Below, piece by piece: positions 22,401 to 35,528 of a stretch of 64,000 bases of DNA. Location: positions 180,358 to 244,357 of the forward strand of contig QKWP01000673.1 of the NCBI GenBank assembly GCA_003550325.1, in the 5' to 3' direction. The DNA is from Gigaspora rosea (lineage: Eukaryota; Glomeromycota; Glomeromycetes; Diversisporales; Gigasporaceae). Each line of letters starts with the position of its first letter. Position 1 is the stretch's first letter. The notes beneath the pieces are model-generated. The model did no database searches. It saw nothing but the letters and a program-made list of their open reading frames with translations, and was not told where the DNA came from. Position numbers and translations under genes: made by a program.

Positions 22401-24580
22401 TTTTTCTGGTATATTTATTTTTCGTAAAGCCTTCCATAAAAGTGGTAAGTGTACTGAGTCGTACGCTTTCGACATATCCTGTGAGACAAGCTAGTAGTTT
22501 TTCTCCTTCAACCATGCATATTCTTATATGTTTGTTAACCATTGAATTGGCCCTGTAGTTGATGTATTTGGTAAAGCTGAGTTATTTCTTATGTTAAGTA
22601 CTTTCTTCTGTCCTAAAATCTTATTCAATCTTTTTGTTAGTATTTTCGTAAAGATTTTTCTTGAGTGTTCTATCAACGTGATTGGTCTGGTTTGTGTTAA
22701 GTCACTCTTGAAGTCTTTCTTCTTTGGGATAGGATATACTACTCCTTGTTTCCATGCCTTCAGAAATGTTTCTTTAGTCAGACAGAAATTACATATTTTC
22801 AGGAAAATCTTTTTAGCTTCTAGTAGCAATTTCTTAATCATTTTGTTCGATGTTCCTGATTCTCCTGTAGCATTTCCGTTTGGTGCTTCACTTATTAGGT
22901 TCTCTAGTTCTTCCAACTCTATTGTCGCAATTAATCCTTCGTAATCTTCATGTGCGATCGATGAAACTGGATCGTATTCCTTTTCCTACAATTTTCAGTA
23001 CTTCTCATTCGTTGGATTACGTTTAGTCCAATTTTTAAAATGTTTTACGACTTCTTCTTTAATCTCTTTCTCGTCCGTAATCACTTCATCCACTTTTATT
23101 ATATTGTCAAATGTGACTCTATTTCTTTTCCTTTTTAAAATGCTATTTATCATTCTTTTAGTATTAGTTTGGAAGTTGTTTTGCCTTCTTTCTACTACTA
23201 GGCTAATTTTCTCTCTTATTTCACTATTGTTTTCTATTTGCCTCGTTACATGTATAGATTTCCTTAACTCAATCATACTTTCTACTAATTGTTTAAAATT
23301 TTCATTTCAGAAGTCTTGTTCTTTGATATTGATATTTTCTATTCCCAATTTCATTGTCAGAGAACCTATTCTTGTTGAACCTTTTTGTTACTTCTTCGTA
23401 AAAAAATAGTGAATATGATTTTATTTCTTTTAAATTTCTTATGAGTTTATTTATCTTAACTAATCCTTGATATAATTCTGATGTCTTTTTTATTCTCGCC
23501 CTGAAGTAATTATTATATATCTTAAACCACTTAATATATTTGTCAGCTGAGTGTTTTATGGCAATGTATAATTTGTGCCACGCTTTATTTAGAGAGGCTT
23601 TGTCCGTTATCTTTTTATTTCTAATGCTTCAATTTTCCGGGTTATTTCAACTCTAAAATCCTCCCATTTGTCTTCGTTCATTTTACTATACTTAAAAACT
23701 TTTCTGGATTTCTTCTTTCTTCTTATCGCTTCAAACTTCCTCTTTAGCTTCCATTGTACTTTTATCATCCTATAATTACTTCCAGAAGGCTCCACTTCTT
23801 CTATTATCGGATAAGACATATCTAAAACTATCTCTTCCGATGTCCATATATCATCAATTTGTGATTCCATTTGATTTCTTTTCCATATATAATCCTGGGT
23901 TTTATTTACTTCTAGTAGGCTTAACATCCTACTCGTACTCATACTCTTGAAAACCGGTATTTTTCTTTTACTATCTGCCCTTGCCATGTTATTATTGAAA
24001 TATCCCATTAATATTATCTTCATGTTTTCTTATTAGCATCTGAAATCCATTTCTTTATTTTATCTTGTGTTTTAAGGGATATTTCTATTTTGTCTGATGG
24101 TAGGTATAGCGATATTATTCTTGTTCTCAAGTTTTCAGGTAGGAAGAAATCTATCATAATCGCTGTTCTCAAATAGCTTTCGATGTTGTGTATATAGTAT
24201 CTAAGATAAAGTTTTATGAGTAATGTAGTTCCTATTGCTGATTCCCTTTTTAAACCTAAATCTTCTGGGGTCGCCGCCGTGTATACGTAATAGTACTAAT
24301 TGAGTAATGATCTTCTCAGATCTTTCTTTTGTGCTAATTTGGTCTCTGTTATACTCACAATATCTATATCCTCACTGTTCAAATACTCGAAAATTAATTG
24401 TCTCTTTAATGGCACATTCAAGCCTTGCACATTTAATGTTGAGATTGACAAAACTTCTATTCTTTCTTTTACTTTTATCTTTGTTTTTTCAACCTTTTTC
24501 ATTTCTTCGTTGGTAATTGTTTTTTCTTTTTTCTTTACTTGCATCTCATTTTCAAATGTATTATCGTTATTATTGTTCAT
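19460..24580 (-). pseudogene. LINE ORF2: AP endonuclease and reverse transcriptase, broken
   Basis: An AP-endonuclease-like start, LSISTLNVQGLN followed by DIVSITETKL, lies at 24296-24440. Later endonuclease parts at 23607-24023 include IILMGYFNN and SQIDDIWTS. Reverse transcriptase follows. RPITLIEHSRKIFTKIL is at about 22690. The DMSKAYDSVHLPLLWKAL block is at 22430-22475, DGLDQGETMS near 22300, and the catalytic GYIDD at about 22150. A downstream region holds a CPRC pair with a following His near 19500-19540. At least seven frame changes occur along 5 kb and a 442-bp MITE lies at 20755-21196, so no full protein is made. The endonuclease type fits LINE clades that use an AP endonuclease; I cannot fix the clade by eye. 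Confidence 0.88.
20755..21196. mobile_element. hAT MITE, 442 bp, inside the LINE
   Basis: Perfect 11-bp inverted ends TAGGGTTCCAA / TTGGAACCCTA and a perfect 8-bp target duplication GTGTACAT at 20747-20754 and 21197-21204. Subterminal words ACCGGATT, CGGGTGACCC and AACCGGTT recur in both orientations. It is the youngest layer of this nest. Confidence 0.93.
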
Positions 24581-24733
24581 TATGACTAATAATATTGTTC
24601 ATTTCAACATCTTCTACTACTTCATTTGTGATTTGTTGCTCATCGAATATATCCCACTTTGGTTCAGGTAGTTCCTCTGTTTTAAAGATCCACTCAGGTA
24701 TAGTATCCAATGGATATTTTTCCCTCAGGTAAT

Positions 24734-26863
24734 TCAGCGCTCAGGTACTTTATCTTGTGAGGTTATTGGAAAAGACCATTGGGATTCTGGTTCATTTTGT
24801 TTTAAATCTTTATTTAGCTTCTCAAGATCGCTCAGGAAGTGTTTTATCTCCAAATCCGCTTTATTTTTATTATTTCTATCTTGAATAAAGATCCAATCTT
24901 CAGGTATTTTATGGAAGAAATAGTGTTCTCTTAAGGCCTGAACTGCTATTCTTAATTCTTTCGTACTTGTAATTGGAATTGTTAGATTCACCTTCTTCAC
25001 TTCTTCCCACTCTTCAGGCAGGTCTTCTAGCTGTATATAGCTTACCTCAATATAATTTGCCGGCATTGGATTTGGTATTCTATAATAGCTCGGGATTGAT
25101 TTCATAAAATTCAGGGCCTCAGTTCTGCTTTTATCAGAAAACCCTCCTTAACGTTAATTTTCAAATCCCTTGGATTCTCAGGTAGCCTCTTCTTATTAAT
25201 CACATAATCATTTGGGAGATATTTGAATGCGTAAACTTTTCTTAGTTTGTTCACATATTCTTTAAAATCTTTACTATCTTTAGGGCAAAAAGGAAACATT
25301 CTTCTCAGGCTCGGTGTTAACTCCTGATAGGTCAAAGGCAACTCCAATTTCTTTGGTGGTAAGTCAAAAAATGATTCTGGTAATTGAGAGAAAATATAAA
25401 ACTTTCTTAATTTCTCTTTCAAATCCTTAACCTTTTTTAAATCAGCTCTATCCATTACAGGAAAAAATTTTTTAAATTCCTCTCTAAGTCGCTTGGGTAA
25501 CTTGGGATCGGTGTTCTTGAATCTTCTATATAGATCTCCGGTAATCGATCAAATTTATATATCCCTCTCAGGCCATTTACAACTTCACCTGTGAATCTTC
25601 TGTCCCGAATTGGTAAAGTGTGTTCTAAAGCTTCTCTAATCTCTTTCGGAATCATATCATAATGTTCAGATAGTTGGATCAATAAGTCACTTTTCAATCA
25701 TTTATTCTCTTTCTCAACTCTTCGAATTTTAAATTGTTCTGTAATCTTGCAAAACCCGCCACGAAAAATATTAATTGCGTTATTTCAAAACTATCCAAAA
25801 TGATAAAATCCGTATTGGTCAGAAAATCGATTCCCAATTTCTTTCTCAATTTATCATAGATCTGATTTCTATTTTTCTTGTTAATGACATATGCCCTGTA
25901 AGCTTGTTTGTATCTGTTTGTAGCTCTCCCTAGTAGGTGCATGAATTCATTTTGATGTGTAGGACGTGTCTCGTGTCTATTTGTAAAACATCTAAAGAAA
26001 GCCTTATCCTGGTATTTTAGCTTGGTCCCAATAGCTGGTAGTATTTCCATACTTGTTGCTTTGGTTTCTAACTTGTGTTTTACGAAACTCAAGATTGACT
26101 CTTGTAACTTGAAAGCTTCGATTATCTTGTCTATACTCCATTCATTAACATTAAATGAATCTTTAATCTCTTTACTCTTTGCCCTCCAAACTTTGCTTTT
26201 TAAAGTTCTACTTTTATTTCGTCTTTCTTCTAATTGTTGCTTGTCCAAGTTCTTTCTTCCTGTTACTACTGCACTGTATAAGAGTAGTTGTTGTTTCTTT
26301 TCTTGTTGAGTTTTATTTACCATTTCTATAATGATTCTTTTTTGTTGTGTTTCCTCTTCTACATCCATGTCGTTAGCTATTTCTTCGTTATTGCTACTAA
26401 CCTTATCACGTGACAAGGTTTGTTGTTTTTCTATCAGGAATTCCAAAACATTAGTTATTGATGACATATTACTCTCGATTTGGTCGTTTGTTGTAATTAA
26501 CTGAAATCCTGATGACGTCATATCCCGGATTTGGTCATTTGTTGTTGTCGGCTGAATTACTGATGTCGTTTGTTGTGACAATGATGTCATTTCATCAATT
26601 TGCATGTTCGAGTCCATTTGTCCGTTTTCCATACTATCGTCTTCTATTCCTTCATGAAAACTCTTTACTTTCTTTACAACATTTTCTTTACCTTGTTTAC
26701 TTAGTCTTTTATTAAAGCTTTTCTGAACTGCCTCAAACACCTCAACTGGATCCATATCGAGTTCGAAACTTTTAAAGGGCCAGAGGTCCTTTTTTTCTTT
26801 TTTTGTTGTTAAAGACCCTTTAGTTATAGTCGTTCTCTTCCTCTTCTTATTCAGTTTGTTCAC
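24734..26863 (-). pseudogene. LINE ORF1 with internal LPE repeats, frame-broken
   Basis: The first part, 25694-26863, is 389 residues. It starts with a basic patch (KKRKRTTI) and contains DLWPFKSFELDMDPVEVFEA, a Gln/Thr-rich linker and a basic Arg/Lys-rich C-terminal half. The sequence continues in other frames at 25455-25697, 25111-25455 and 24734-25105. These parts carry four imperfect repeats of about 40-55 residues of the type LRxxYxFxxLPExY: GLRGIYKFDRLPEIY, KLRKFYIFSQLPESF, KLRKVYAFKYLPNDY and ALREHYFFHKIPEDW. Continuity of the repeats across frames argues for about three frameshifts in one ORF1 rather than separate genes. Function is probably RNA binding by position; no known RNA-binding motif was recognised. 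Confidence 0.65.
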
Positions 26864-27484
26864 TGGCTTAAAGTTCTGTCTTGTTTGTTGTTAATTAATT
26901 AATTATTTAGTTAATAAAATTATATATTTAATACGTTTTAGTTCTGATTTTCCTCTTTTCCTACTATACTGTTTTTGTTTACTTAGAATTTACAGATATA
27001 CGGGAAAGAGTTTTAATTTTCATTTAGCTATTTTAATTATTAGCTATCTAATTTATAAAAATTATTAGTTGGCTAAACAAATATGAATCAGTATTCATAA
27101 TATTTAGTTATTTACAGGCAATTTTGAAGAGGATTGTTCAATTTTTTTTTAATAGGCATAGTATATACGTATATACGCATATATATGCATTTTGAGGTTT
27201 TTGCTAGGCACAGGTACTTGCAGAAATCTACATTTAATTCTGCATGCTACATTAAAATAAGTTTTTTTACATATGTATATGTGCGATTTTGTTAATTATT
27301 ACCATCTGATTAAATAAACTATGGTAAATCATTGTTATTTTTTTAGTGAATTTTTATTGGTCATTATTGTTTTATATAACCTAATAATAAATCGGCTAAA
27401 TCGATTTTTTGGAAATTGACTGGCTAAGCCGGCTAAGTTGATAAAATTGACTAATCAAAAACGACTACAAACACTAATTTTTAC

Positions 27485-27943
27485 TACTTTATTAACAATA
27501 ATTCTAAAAATAATTTAAAATTATAAAGCTGTTTAGCTTAAATGGTTTTAACATTCTATAAAAAAATTATCGTTATTTATAAACAAGAATTAACATTTTG
27601 AATTTAGTCAAATTTATTTGTTAGGACTTGGTTGTCTGCACTTTTAGTTTAAAATTATATATTTTATTGGACTTAGTTAGGTATCACGCCCTGTGATGTG
27701 CTTGTATATCGCACCCAAACGATCTACCAATTAAATTTGAAAATCAGGTATAACGTGCAAATTTTCTTTGTGTAACAAAATAAAGAAATTTTTCTATTTG
27801 CAAAATTTTGGTATATGATACTATTGCTTCTAACACTCTTTCCCTAACCTTATATTAATTTAAATTATTGTTAAATAAAATTTTTTGTCATTTGTTACGA
27901 TCTACAAACTATGTTTAATATATACATGCGATGAATTAGCATA
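27485..27943. other. AT-rich DNA, no gene seen
   Basis: Between the large hAT and the next MITE nest. No open frame, repeat or inverted structure worth naming. Confidence 0.5.
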
Positions 27944-28325
27944 TCGCAGGGCAGTGTTGTACATTTTCGCTGTCCCTGCCTTTTTTTGCCATGTCCCAAT
28001 GTCCAAGTGTCCCAACTAGTGGTTTGACCCGGGTGGGTGTCACCCGGGTCACCCGGGTCACCTGTGGGTGGGTGGGTGACCCGGGTCAAGTTGTAACAGC
28101 CCGGGTGAGAACGGGTGGGCCAACCCGCGAGTGACCCGTGAGTTGATCCACGGGTGACCCGTGGGTCAACCCACAGGTCACCCACGGGTAGAGACCCGAT
28201 ACAAATTAATGAAATTTATATCGATTATGCAAAATTAAACCAAATTTCTAAGAGAAACTCACGTGATATTCTATAAATTTGATTGGTTACTGGTGTTGGA
28301 TAGTATGCAGAATTAAGATTCTGAA

Positions 28326-28470
28326 AATTTTCGTAATGCCGTAATGTCATAATGCCGCAATGCTACAATTCCGTAATGCCATAATGCTGTAATGTCGCAA
28401 TAACACAATATTGTAATAATGCGATACCGTAACTACAGTATAATATTACCGGTATAATGTTATAATTAAA
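28326..28470. repeat. GCCGTAAT oligomer array, with inverse partner at 29231-29320
   Basis: About fifteen diverged copies of an 8-9 base word (CGTAATGC, CATAATGC) lie here. The inverse word (GGCATTAC, CATTACGG) recurs at 28898-28940 and 29231-29310. The inverted arrangement suggests the subterminal arrays of another element lying inside 28017-29529. I could not fix its outer limits. Confidence 0.6.
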
Positions 28471-28942
28471 TAAATAATTAAGTCACTCCAAACCGGAACC
28501 TGATGAATATGTTGTTATTTGCTATACAATCATTTCATTTACATTAATTAATCGGTAACATAAAAGTTATTTAAAGTGTATTCTGTAGCAGTTAAATAAA
28601 TTGTAAACACGTAAGTATATATGCATATATAAGCCATAAATGCTGTTAACAATTATGTCATTTCTGATTAATTAGTTCGCTAAAGATGTTCTCAAACAAT
28701 GACTTATAGACTGGTCTAATTGGCCAAAAAAAATAAATCACAACGTTTAAGTCAAAATAAAACCTAGACCTACAAACCCCTTTATTCATAGTCATTACAT
28801 GTACAAAGTCGACAAAATCAAATTCGAAAAATATTTAATGGTATACTATTTAAAGGAAACCATAATGCAACACAGAATTTTAATAAACGGTATTATAGCA
28901 GATAGTATTTATGCATTACGACATTACAGCATTATGGCTTTA

Positions 28943-29230
28943 TTCCTATGAAAAAAAAATTCGGAAAAACATGGAAGCTGAACATGGAAACATATGTAAA
29001 AATATGTAAAAAATACGTAAAATGTACACTTTCTGTGTTTTTGGACAGGGAAATACACTGTATTTTGAAACACGGAAAAGGACATTCCGTGTTTTAGAAA
29101 ACACAGAAAATACGGTGTGTTTTCCTGTCCAAAAACACGGAAAGTGTACATTTTACGTGTTTTTTATATATTTTTACGTATGTTTCTGTGTTCAGCTTCC
29201 ATGTTTTTCCAAAAATTTTTTTTCATAGGG
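28943..29230. mobile_element. Foldback MITE with ~125-bp arms
   Basis: An almost complete inverted repeat. The left arm starts CCTATGAAAAAAAAATTCGG. The right arm ends with the inverse of CCCTATGAAAAAAAATTTTT. TA lies at both borders (28941 and 29231). Arms share AACATGGAAGCTGAACA and GTACACTTTCCGTGTTTTTG. CCCTATGAAA ends with a TA site point to a mariner-like origin. It interrupts the GCCGTAAT-type array. Confidence 0.75.
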
Positions 29231-30050
29231 TATGTCATTACGGGTTTACGGCATTACAGCATTACGGCTTTATGGCTCACAGCAATTACGCCAAAAAATA
29301 CAGCAATGCCATAACTGTATTAATTTGTAAAATTAATTCTACCACCAACTATAGGTTACACCCACCCGGGTCAAATCACTAGTCATATTAACCACCTAAG
29401 TTTTTTTTTAATTGACCCAGGTGACCCGGGTGGTGCCTTTTTTTTGACTGACCCGTTTCCACCCGGGTGGCACATTGTCCACCCGTCGGGTGACCCGGGT
29501 GAAGATTTTTTAGACGGGTCAATTCACTAGTCCCAACTATGTCCCAAGTCTTAATAATTAATTAATCAATTTAAAAAATATATGATTATATATTTTTTTA
29601 GGTCTGAACACATTTTTAACGAAATTAAATTAGAATATCTTAATAAAATTTTAGTAATTTCAATTTATAAAATTGTCACAAAATGTCCCAAAATGTCCCA
29701 ACTCATGTCCCAACTGTCCCATGTACAACACTGTCGCAGGGTGCGTTGCATATATTTATTCTATTTTATTCCAATCATATGAATCAGAGTCCTCGGTAAG
29801 ATGCTACTTTTGCACTAAACACGTGATTATTACCTTTGAAACGAGGAATTATATACATGTTTTAGATGACCGGGGAACTCACTGAACTCGCAGAAGAAAA
29901 TTAGCTTGTTAAATTTGCAAATTTCACTAGCTATTTTTGCTAGCTATCAACGTCCAAGGCGGCTCTGATATGTAATGTCTTCCTATAATACGTGAGATGC
30001 CTTAAATTACCGGTATTACTATTATTTAACCCCATTACGATACGCATATA

Positions 30051-30392
30051 TGGAGTGCTCCGTATTAAAAGGGCCCATTTTTACATTTATCTCATTTTGA
30101 GATAATCGAGCTTAACCACTTGTTTTGATTTTCAGACTGATCCGGGATTAATTAAATTTCACTATTTTGATTGGTTAAAGACGGCATGTGACTATCGGAT
30201 AATCTCGTGACGTGTTGGCTCTACGCAGCCTCATGTAATTTTTCTTTTTACATTATCTTGATTTTTTATTATGCAAATCGACTTTCATTAATAATTGAAA
30301 AATATCAGTCATGTCAAAATTTACATGAATTTGATAAAAACTCATTTTTCAAAAAATTGTAAAAATGGGCCCTTTTAATACGGAGCACTCCA
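30051..30392. mobile_element. Mariner-like MITE, 342 bp, with 33-bp ends
   Basis: Near-perfect inverted ends TGGAGTGCTCCGTATTAAAA and on through GGGCCCATTTTTAC, flanked by TA at 30049-30050 and 30393-30394. No coding frame inside. It lies 1 kb upstream of the polyubiquitin gene. Confidence 0.88.
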
Positions 30393-30394
30393 TA

Positions 30395-32588
<2,194 letters not shown>

Positions 32589-32751
32589 ATTAGGATTATT
32601 GTCATGTGAATTTGCTTTTTTTGCATAGTTGTAGATTTTTTTTTTTTTACTATAATGAATATTTAGTAAAATACTTTTTTTGATTTCAAAGAATCAATCA
32701 TTGTATTTTAACTGTATACTATGCTATTAATTATTATTTAGAAAATTTATT

Positions 32752-32757
32752 AATAAA
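32752..32757 (+). terminator. Poly(A) signal of the polyubiquitin gene
   Basis: AATAAA about 165 bp after the stop, preceded by a T-rich region. It is the first canonical hexamer downstream of the coding region. Confidence 0.55.
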
Positions 32758-33206
32758 GTTCATTTAACAGTCGTTTGTTTAAAAGTATGTAGTATATATT
32801 GCTGAGAATAATTAAATTTTAATTTGCTTGCTATTAAAAAGGCTTTCTTGCTGATAAGTGTTGAAATGAAGGATTAATCTATAACAATCTCTTGATCTTT
32901 GCATTTTTTTTGGTATCTTTGCTTGATATCATAAGCTTCTCGTATCATAATAAAAAAATGCAGTAAATATGCTAAAACATTATCGCTTTAATTTATAGGT
33001 TTGGTTTTATCTCTAATACTTTAAATACTATACTATACTCAACTATTTTAGAAAGTAAAAATTTATTGATTCGGTATATATAAAATTATTAAAGGTTGCA
33101 AAGAGGTACTTTCTCTCAAATCTTACATAGATATATAACTGCTAATAGTCAAAATTTAGAAAAATAATCATTCGATTTATTCTCACATTGTCTTGTAATA
33201 TCGATG

Positions 33207-33879
33207 CTAATCCTTTGATCCAGAGTTACTATCGTCAGCGCTATAAGGATCTGTAAAGACGCTCTCTTGGAGTTGATTCCTTGAAACTTCGCCTGAAATT
33301 CTCTCTGTATCTTCTTTTCGTAGTTGTTGCTTAAGTCGTATATCTGCCATACACGTACTGAATGATTTATAACTAACCAAATATCCTATCAAAACCGATG
33401 AAGCTTTAAATCACGATAAAATTAATATATATCATTCATCAAAATTCGTTATAACAAATGTATACTTACACAATACTGATAATAAAACTTTGTTTGATGG
33501 TAATTTTAGAACTCTATTTGACAGAATGCCTACAATTCATATCAATTTTGAAAGGTGAATATGATCAATCAACAAATTATCAGAGATATTAACGTCGCTG
33601 CGCATTGATTATTAGGAAACCATTCTCTGTTTATTTGCGCGATCTGATAATCTATAATTAAACTTAAGTTTTACCTGCCAATATTCCTCCACAAATACCA
33701 CCATAGAATCCATCCCTCTTAGATTTTTGTTGACACACCTTTAGTGAAAGAAGCTCCTTTTTTTTTGACAAGTAAAAATTTTTAAAAAATTTTTGAAATT
33801 TTTGACTTTTTTTTTTTAATTTTATACTTGCCGGACGTTTTCCTGCCATTCCTTTTTGTATATCTGTTAATTTTTCCAT
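33207..33879 (-). CDS. Small membrane-like protein, possibly OCIA-domain related (3 exons)
   Basis: I join exons 33675-33879, 33470-33529 and 33207-33403, all with GT-AG borders (GTAAAA, GTAAGT; acceptors TTGTAG and TTTAAAG). They give 153 residues. The middle holds a glycine-rich hydrophobic stretch (GFYGGICGGILAGILSNRV), then LPSNKVLLSVLSSSVLIGY and SYKSFSTCMADIRLKQQL, and ends in an acidic Ser-rich tail. A CxxxSxxxGFxxG start, the K-V...GY...SY and a late Cys resemble the two-helix OCIA domain of mitochondrial or endosomal membrane proteins. This is a by-eye resemblance only. The lysine-rich segment SIKLKKKSQKFQKFFKNFYL in exon 1 could be an unspliced AT-rich intron, although it is open. 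The gene is convergent with polyubiquitin. I am fairly confident a gene is here and much less so of its family. Confidence 0.5.
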
Positions 33880-34212
33880 TATCGTTATTAATTATGCTTG
33901 TTGAAAAATATCAAAAATTCAAACATTCAGTAAAAAATATCAATTATATTTTAGCATTTTTAAACAATCAGTATTTTAAGTAGCACAATAATATTTGTGG
34001 CTGCTTATCTAAGAGTTTTTATTTAAATTTAAATACAGTATAACATACATTTACTATATAATAAAATTTATTTTATGCAGTTTTTTTATTATCAGTTATA
34101 CCAAAATTAACAGTTTTAAATTTAAATTTAGTCTTTTTTTTCGAATTAGATAAGACCTTGCAATTATCTTTATTAAGTATACAATAGATTATATTTTTTA
34201 AATATATATATA
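33880..34212. other. AT-rich DNA, presumed promoter side of the small membrane-protein gene
   Basis: No open frame, repeat or named motif seen. Confidence 0.4.
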
Positions 34213-34214
34213 TA

Positions 34215-34540
34215 CAGTCAAACCTCTCTAAATACATGTTGTTGGGACCTGTTCTAGAGCATGCATTTAGGAGGGTTGCAATTAGGAAGCACTAATAAAA
34301 TTATAATATAACTATTATTAATAATAAATATAAATTTAGTAGCATAGAAATAATAATTTTGATCGGCTAACAATCATGTAAATGCATTTATAAAAGGAGT
34401 TTTTTTAAGTAATCAAATCATTAACATGCACTTACAAAATAAAGAGCATATATATTTATAACTTTTAATGTAGAGCTAGTTTTTATTATGTACTTAAAAG
34501 GTATTGCATATAAGAGAAATGCATTTAGAAAGGTTAATTG
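34215..34540. mobile_element. Pogo-like MITE, 326 bp, second copy
   Basis: Starts CAGTCAAACCTCTCTAAAT after TA at 34213 and ends with the diverged inverse (TTTAGAAAGGTTAATTG) before TA at 34541. Internal GCATTTAGGAGGGTTGC words as in the 13781-14120 copy. More diverged than the other copies. Confidence 0.8.
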
Positions 34541-34542
34541 TA

Positions 34543-35520
34543 TTTATTGTAGCAAATCATGATAAAATTCAATTTTAAGATTACTGGATCAAGTTGAATT
34601 GATAAAATGCTATTGACCATATTTTCTTATAAAATTCTATATAACTAATAGTTTTTTGTAAATATTGTGCAATCCAGTGATCCAAATGACATAATTTTGG
34701 TATCATTGGATTCATTTCACTAAGACGAATTGAATGGTACCAAATCATTCAAATCAGATTACTGTGTTACAAAATATTCAAGCTTTTGTAAAATTTTATA
34801 TATAGACATATGGATTTTGAAAAATTTTTTTATATAGTCTGAGGGGTTAAGTGCTACTATGTGGGAGTTATAATATTATTTATGGATGCCCTCTTATAGA
34901 GATATTTTTTTTTAATATTAGGGATGTAGCTCCTGCTCCAAACTTTATTAATGCTTAAGTAGATTGATATTTGGTAGTGCCGTAAATATATACATATTAT
35001 ATACAAGTATTGAGACTAGGACTTCAGACTATAAACCTTTTATCCACAGCTAAAACCTACCAGAGCCTTCTATATTCCCATTTATATAGTTAATCTGGAT
35101 TTGTATGTCCCTTTTCAACTAACAGTTAATATTCACATGTCCGATACTTTACTTACATTTCCTAATTTATTACTTCCAATTTGGTGTGTGTTGCCAGGTA
35201 GTCTCTTTATGCTTCCAATTTGGTGTACCTGAAATCTGGTTACCCAAAAAATCTCTTATTAGTGTACTTCTCGGGGGTTCGTATTTCAAGCCATGCAGCT
35301 GCCTTTATCACATTGGGTAAGTATCTCAAGCCTGCATGCTGCTGCAACTAGCTGGTTTCCTGTGACTTGAGAACCTAGGATTTAACATTCCGAATTTGAA
35401 AATGTGCGAACGACTGTACTTCCTGCTATAGTGACAAGGTATCTGAGCATGTTTCGCAAATTCTTTCAGTGCCAAATATAGTTGAATGGCATTATGAGGC
35501 TAAAAAGAACCCGATCACCA
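34543..35520. other. Mixed-composition repeat-like DNA, no gene
   Basis: 34990-35450 is clearly less AT-rich than its surroundings and reads like a relic of a dispersed repeat. The word CTTCCAATTTGGTGTG recurs at 35175 and 35213. No open frame of note. I cannot assign it. Confidence 0.35.
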
Positions 35521-35528
35521 TTACATGC

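Larger units (their letters stand above)
18912..27021 (-). mobile_element. Full-length LINE (non-LTR retrotransposon), 8.1 kb, with target duplication
   Basis: A perfect 17-bp target duplication, ATTTAGCTATTTTAATT, lies at 18895-18911 and 27022-27038. Directly after the left copy is a T run (to 18926), the poly(A) tail of a minus-strand element. Two coding regions lie in order on the minus strand: ORF1 (24734-26863) and ORF2 with endonuclease, reverse transcriptase and a Cys-rich end (19460-24580). The 5' leader before ORF1 is about 160 bp. It inserted into the hAT element at 14237-27476 and later received a hAT MITE (20755-21196). Both coding regions are broken, yet the target duplication is intact. 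Confidence 0.92.
14237..27476 (-). mobile_element. Large hAT transposon, ~4.2 kb before later insertions
   Basis: Perfect 8-bp target duplication ATTTTTAC at 14229-14236 and 27477-27484. The ends are TAGTGATTGTAGTCGAT on the left and, inverted, TAGTGTTTGTAGTCG on the right. Just inside both ends are words like CGGCTTAGC and AGCCGGCTAAG. Removing the nested MITE (15456-16317) and LINE (18912-27021) with their duplications leaves about 4243 bp, a normal size for an autonomous hAT. The transposase on the minus strand is broken. Confidence 0.9.
28017..29529. mobile_element. hAT element with CCCGGGTGAC arrays, 1513 bp, nested
   Basis: Starts TAGTGGTTTGACCCGGG and ends with the inverse of TAGTGAATTGACCCG. 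A perfect target duplication GTCCCAAC lies at 28009-28016 and 29530-29537. The ends are arrays of GGGTGACCCGGGTCACCC-type words. The interior has a (GCCGTAAT)n region and a foldback element. The open frame at 27895-28185 is a read-through of the array. Confidence 0.93.
27952..29733. mobile_element. hAT MITE, CAGTGTTGTACAT family, host of further insertions
   Basis: Ends CAGTGTTGTACAT / ATGTACAACACTG and a perfect 8-bp target duplication TCGCAGGG at 27944-27951 and 29734-29741. GTCCCAA words recur inside both ends. Without the nested element at 28017-29529 it is about 261 bp, close to the uninterrupted relative at 47895-48176. That relative has a single GTCCCAAC at the insertion point. A second, more distant relative lies at 62534-63129 (CAGTGTTGTCACTTGGAC ends). 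Confidence 0.93.

Noticed and set aside
22258-22542. Separate open frames across 19.4-24.6 kb taken as individual small genes
   Set aside because: They are frame fragments of one LINE ORF2, in the right order and on the same strand.
27895-28185. 96-codon minus-strand frame
   Set aside because: Translation of the CCCGGGTGAC array of the nested hAT element.
29022-29382. Four overlapping plus-strand frames with VFGQGNTLYF-type text
   Set aside because: They lie on the foldback MITE; the same words occur on the other arm and strand (28924-29151).
33664-33879. 71-codon minus-strand frame as a stand-alone gene
   Set aside because: A donor site at 33674 and compatible downstream exons make it exon 1 of the three-exon gene ending at 33207.
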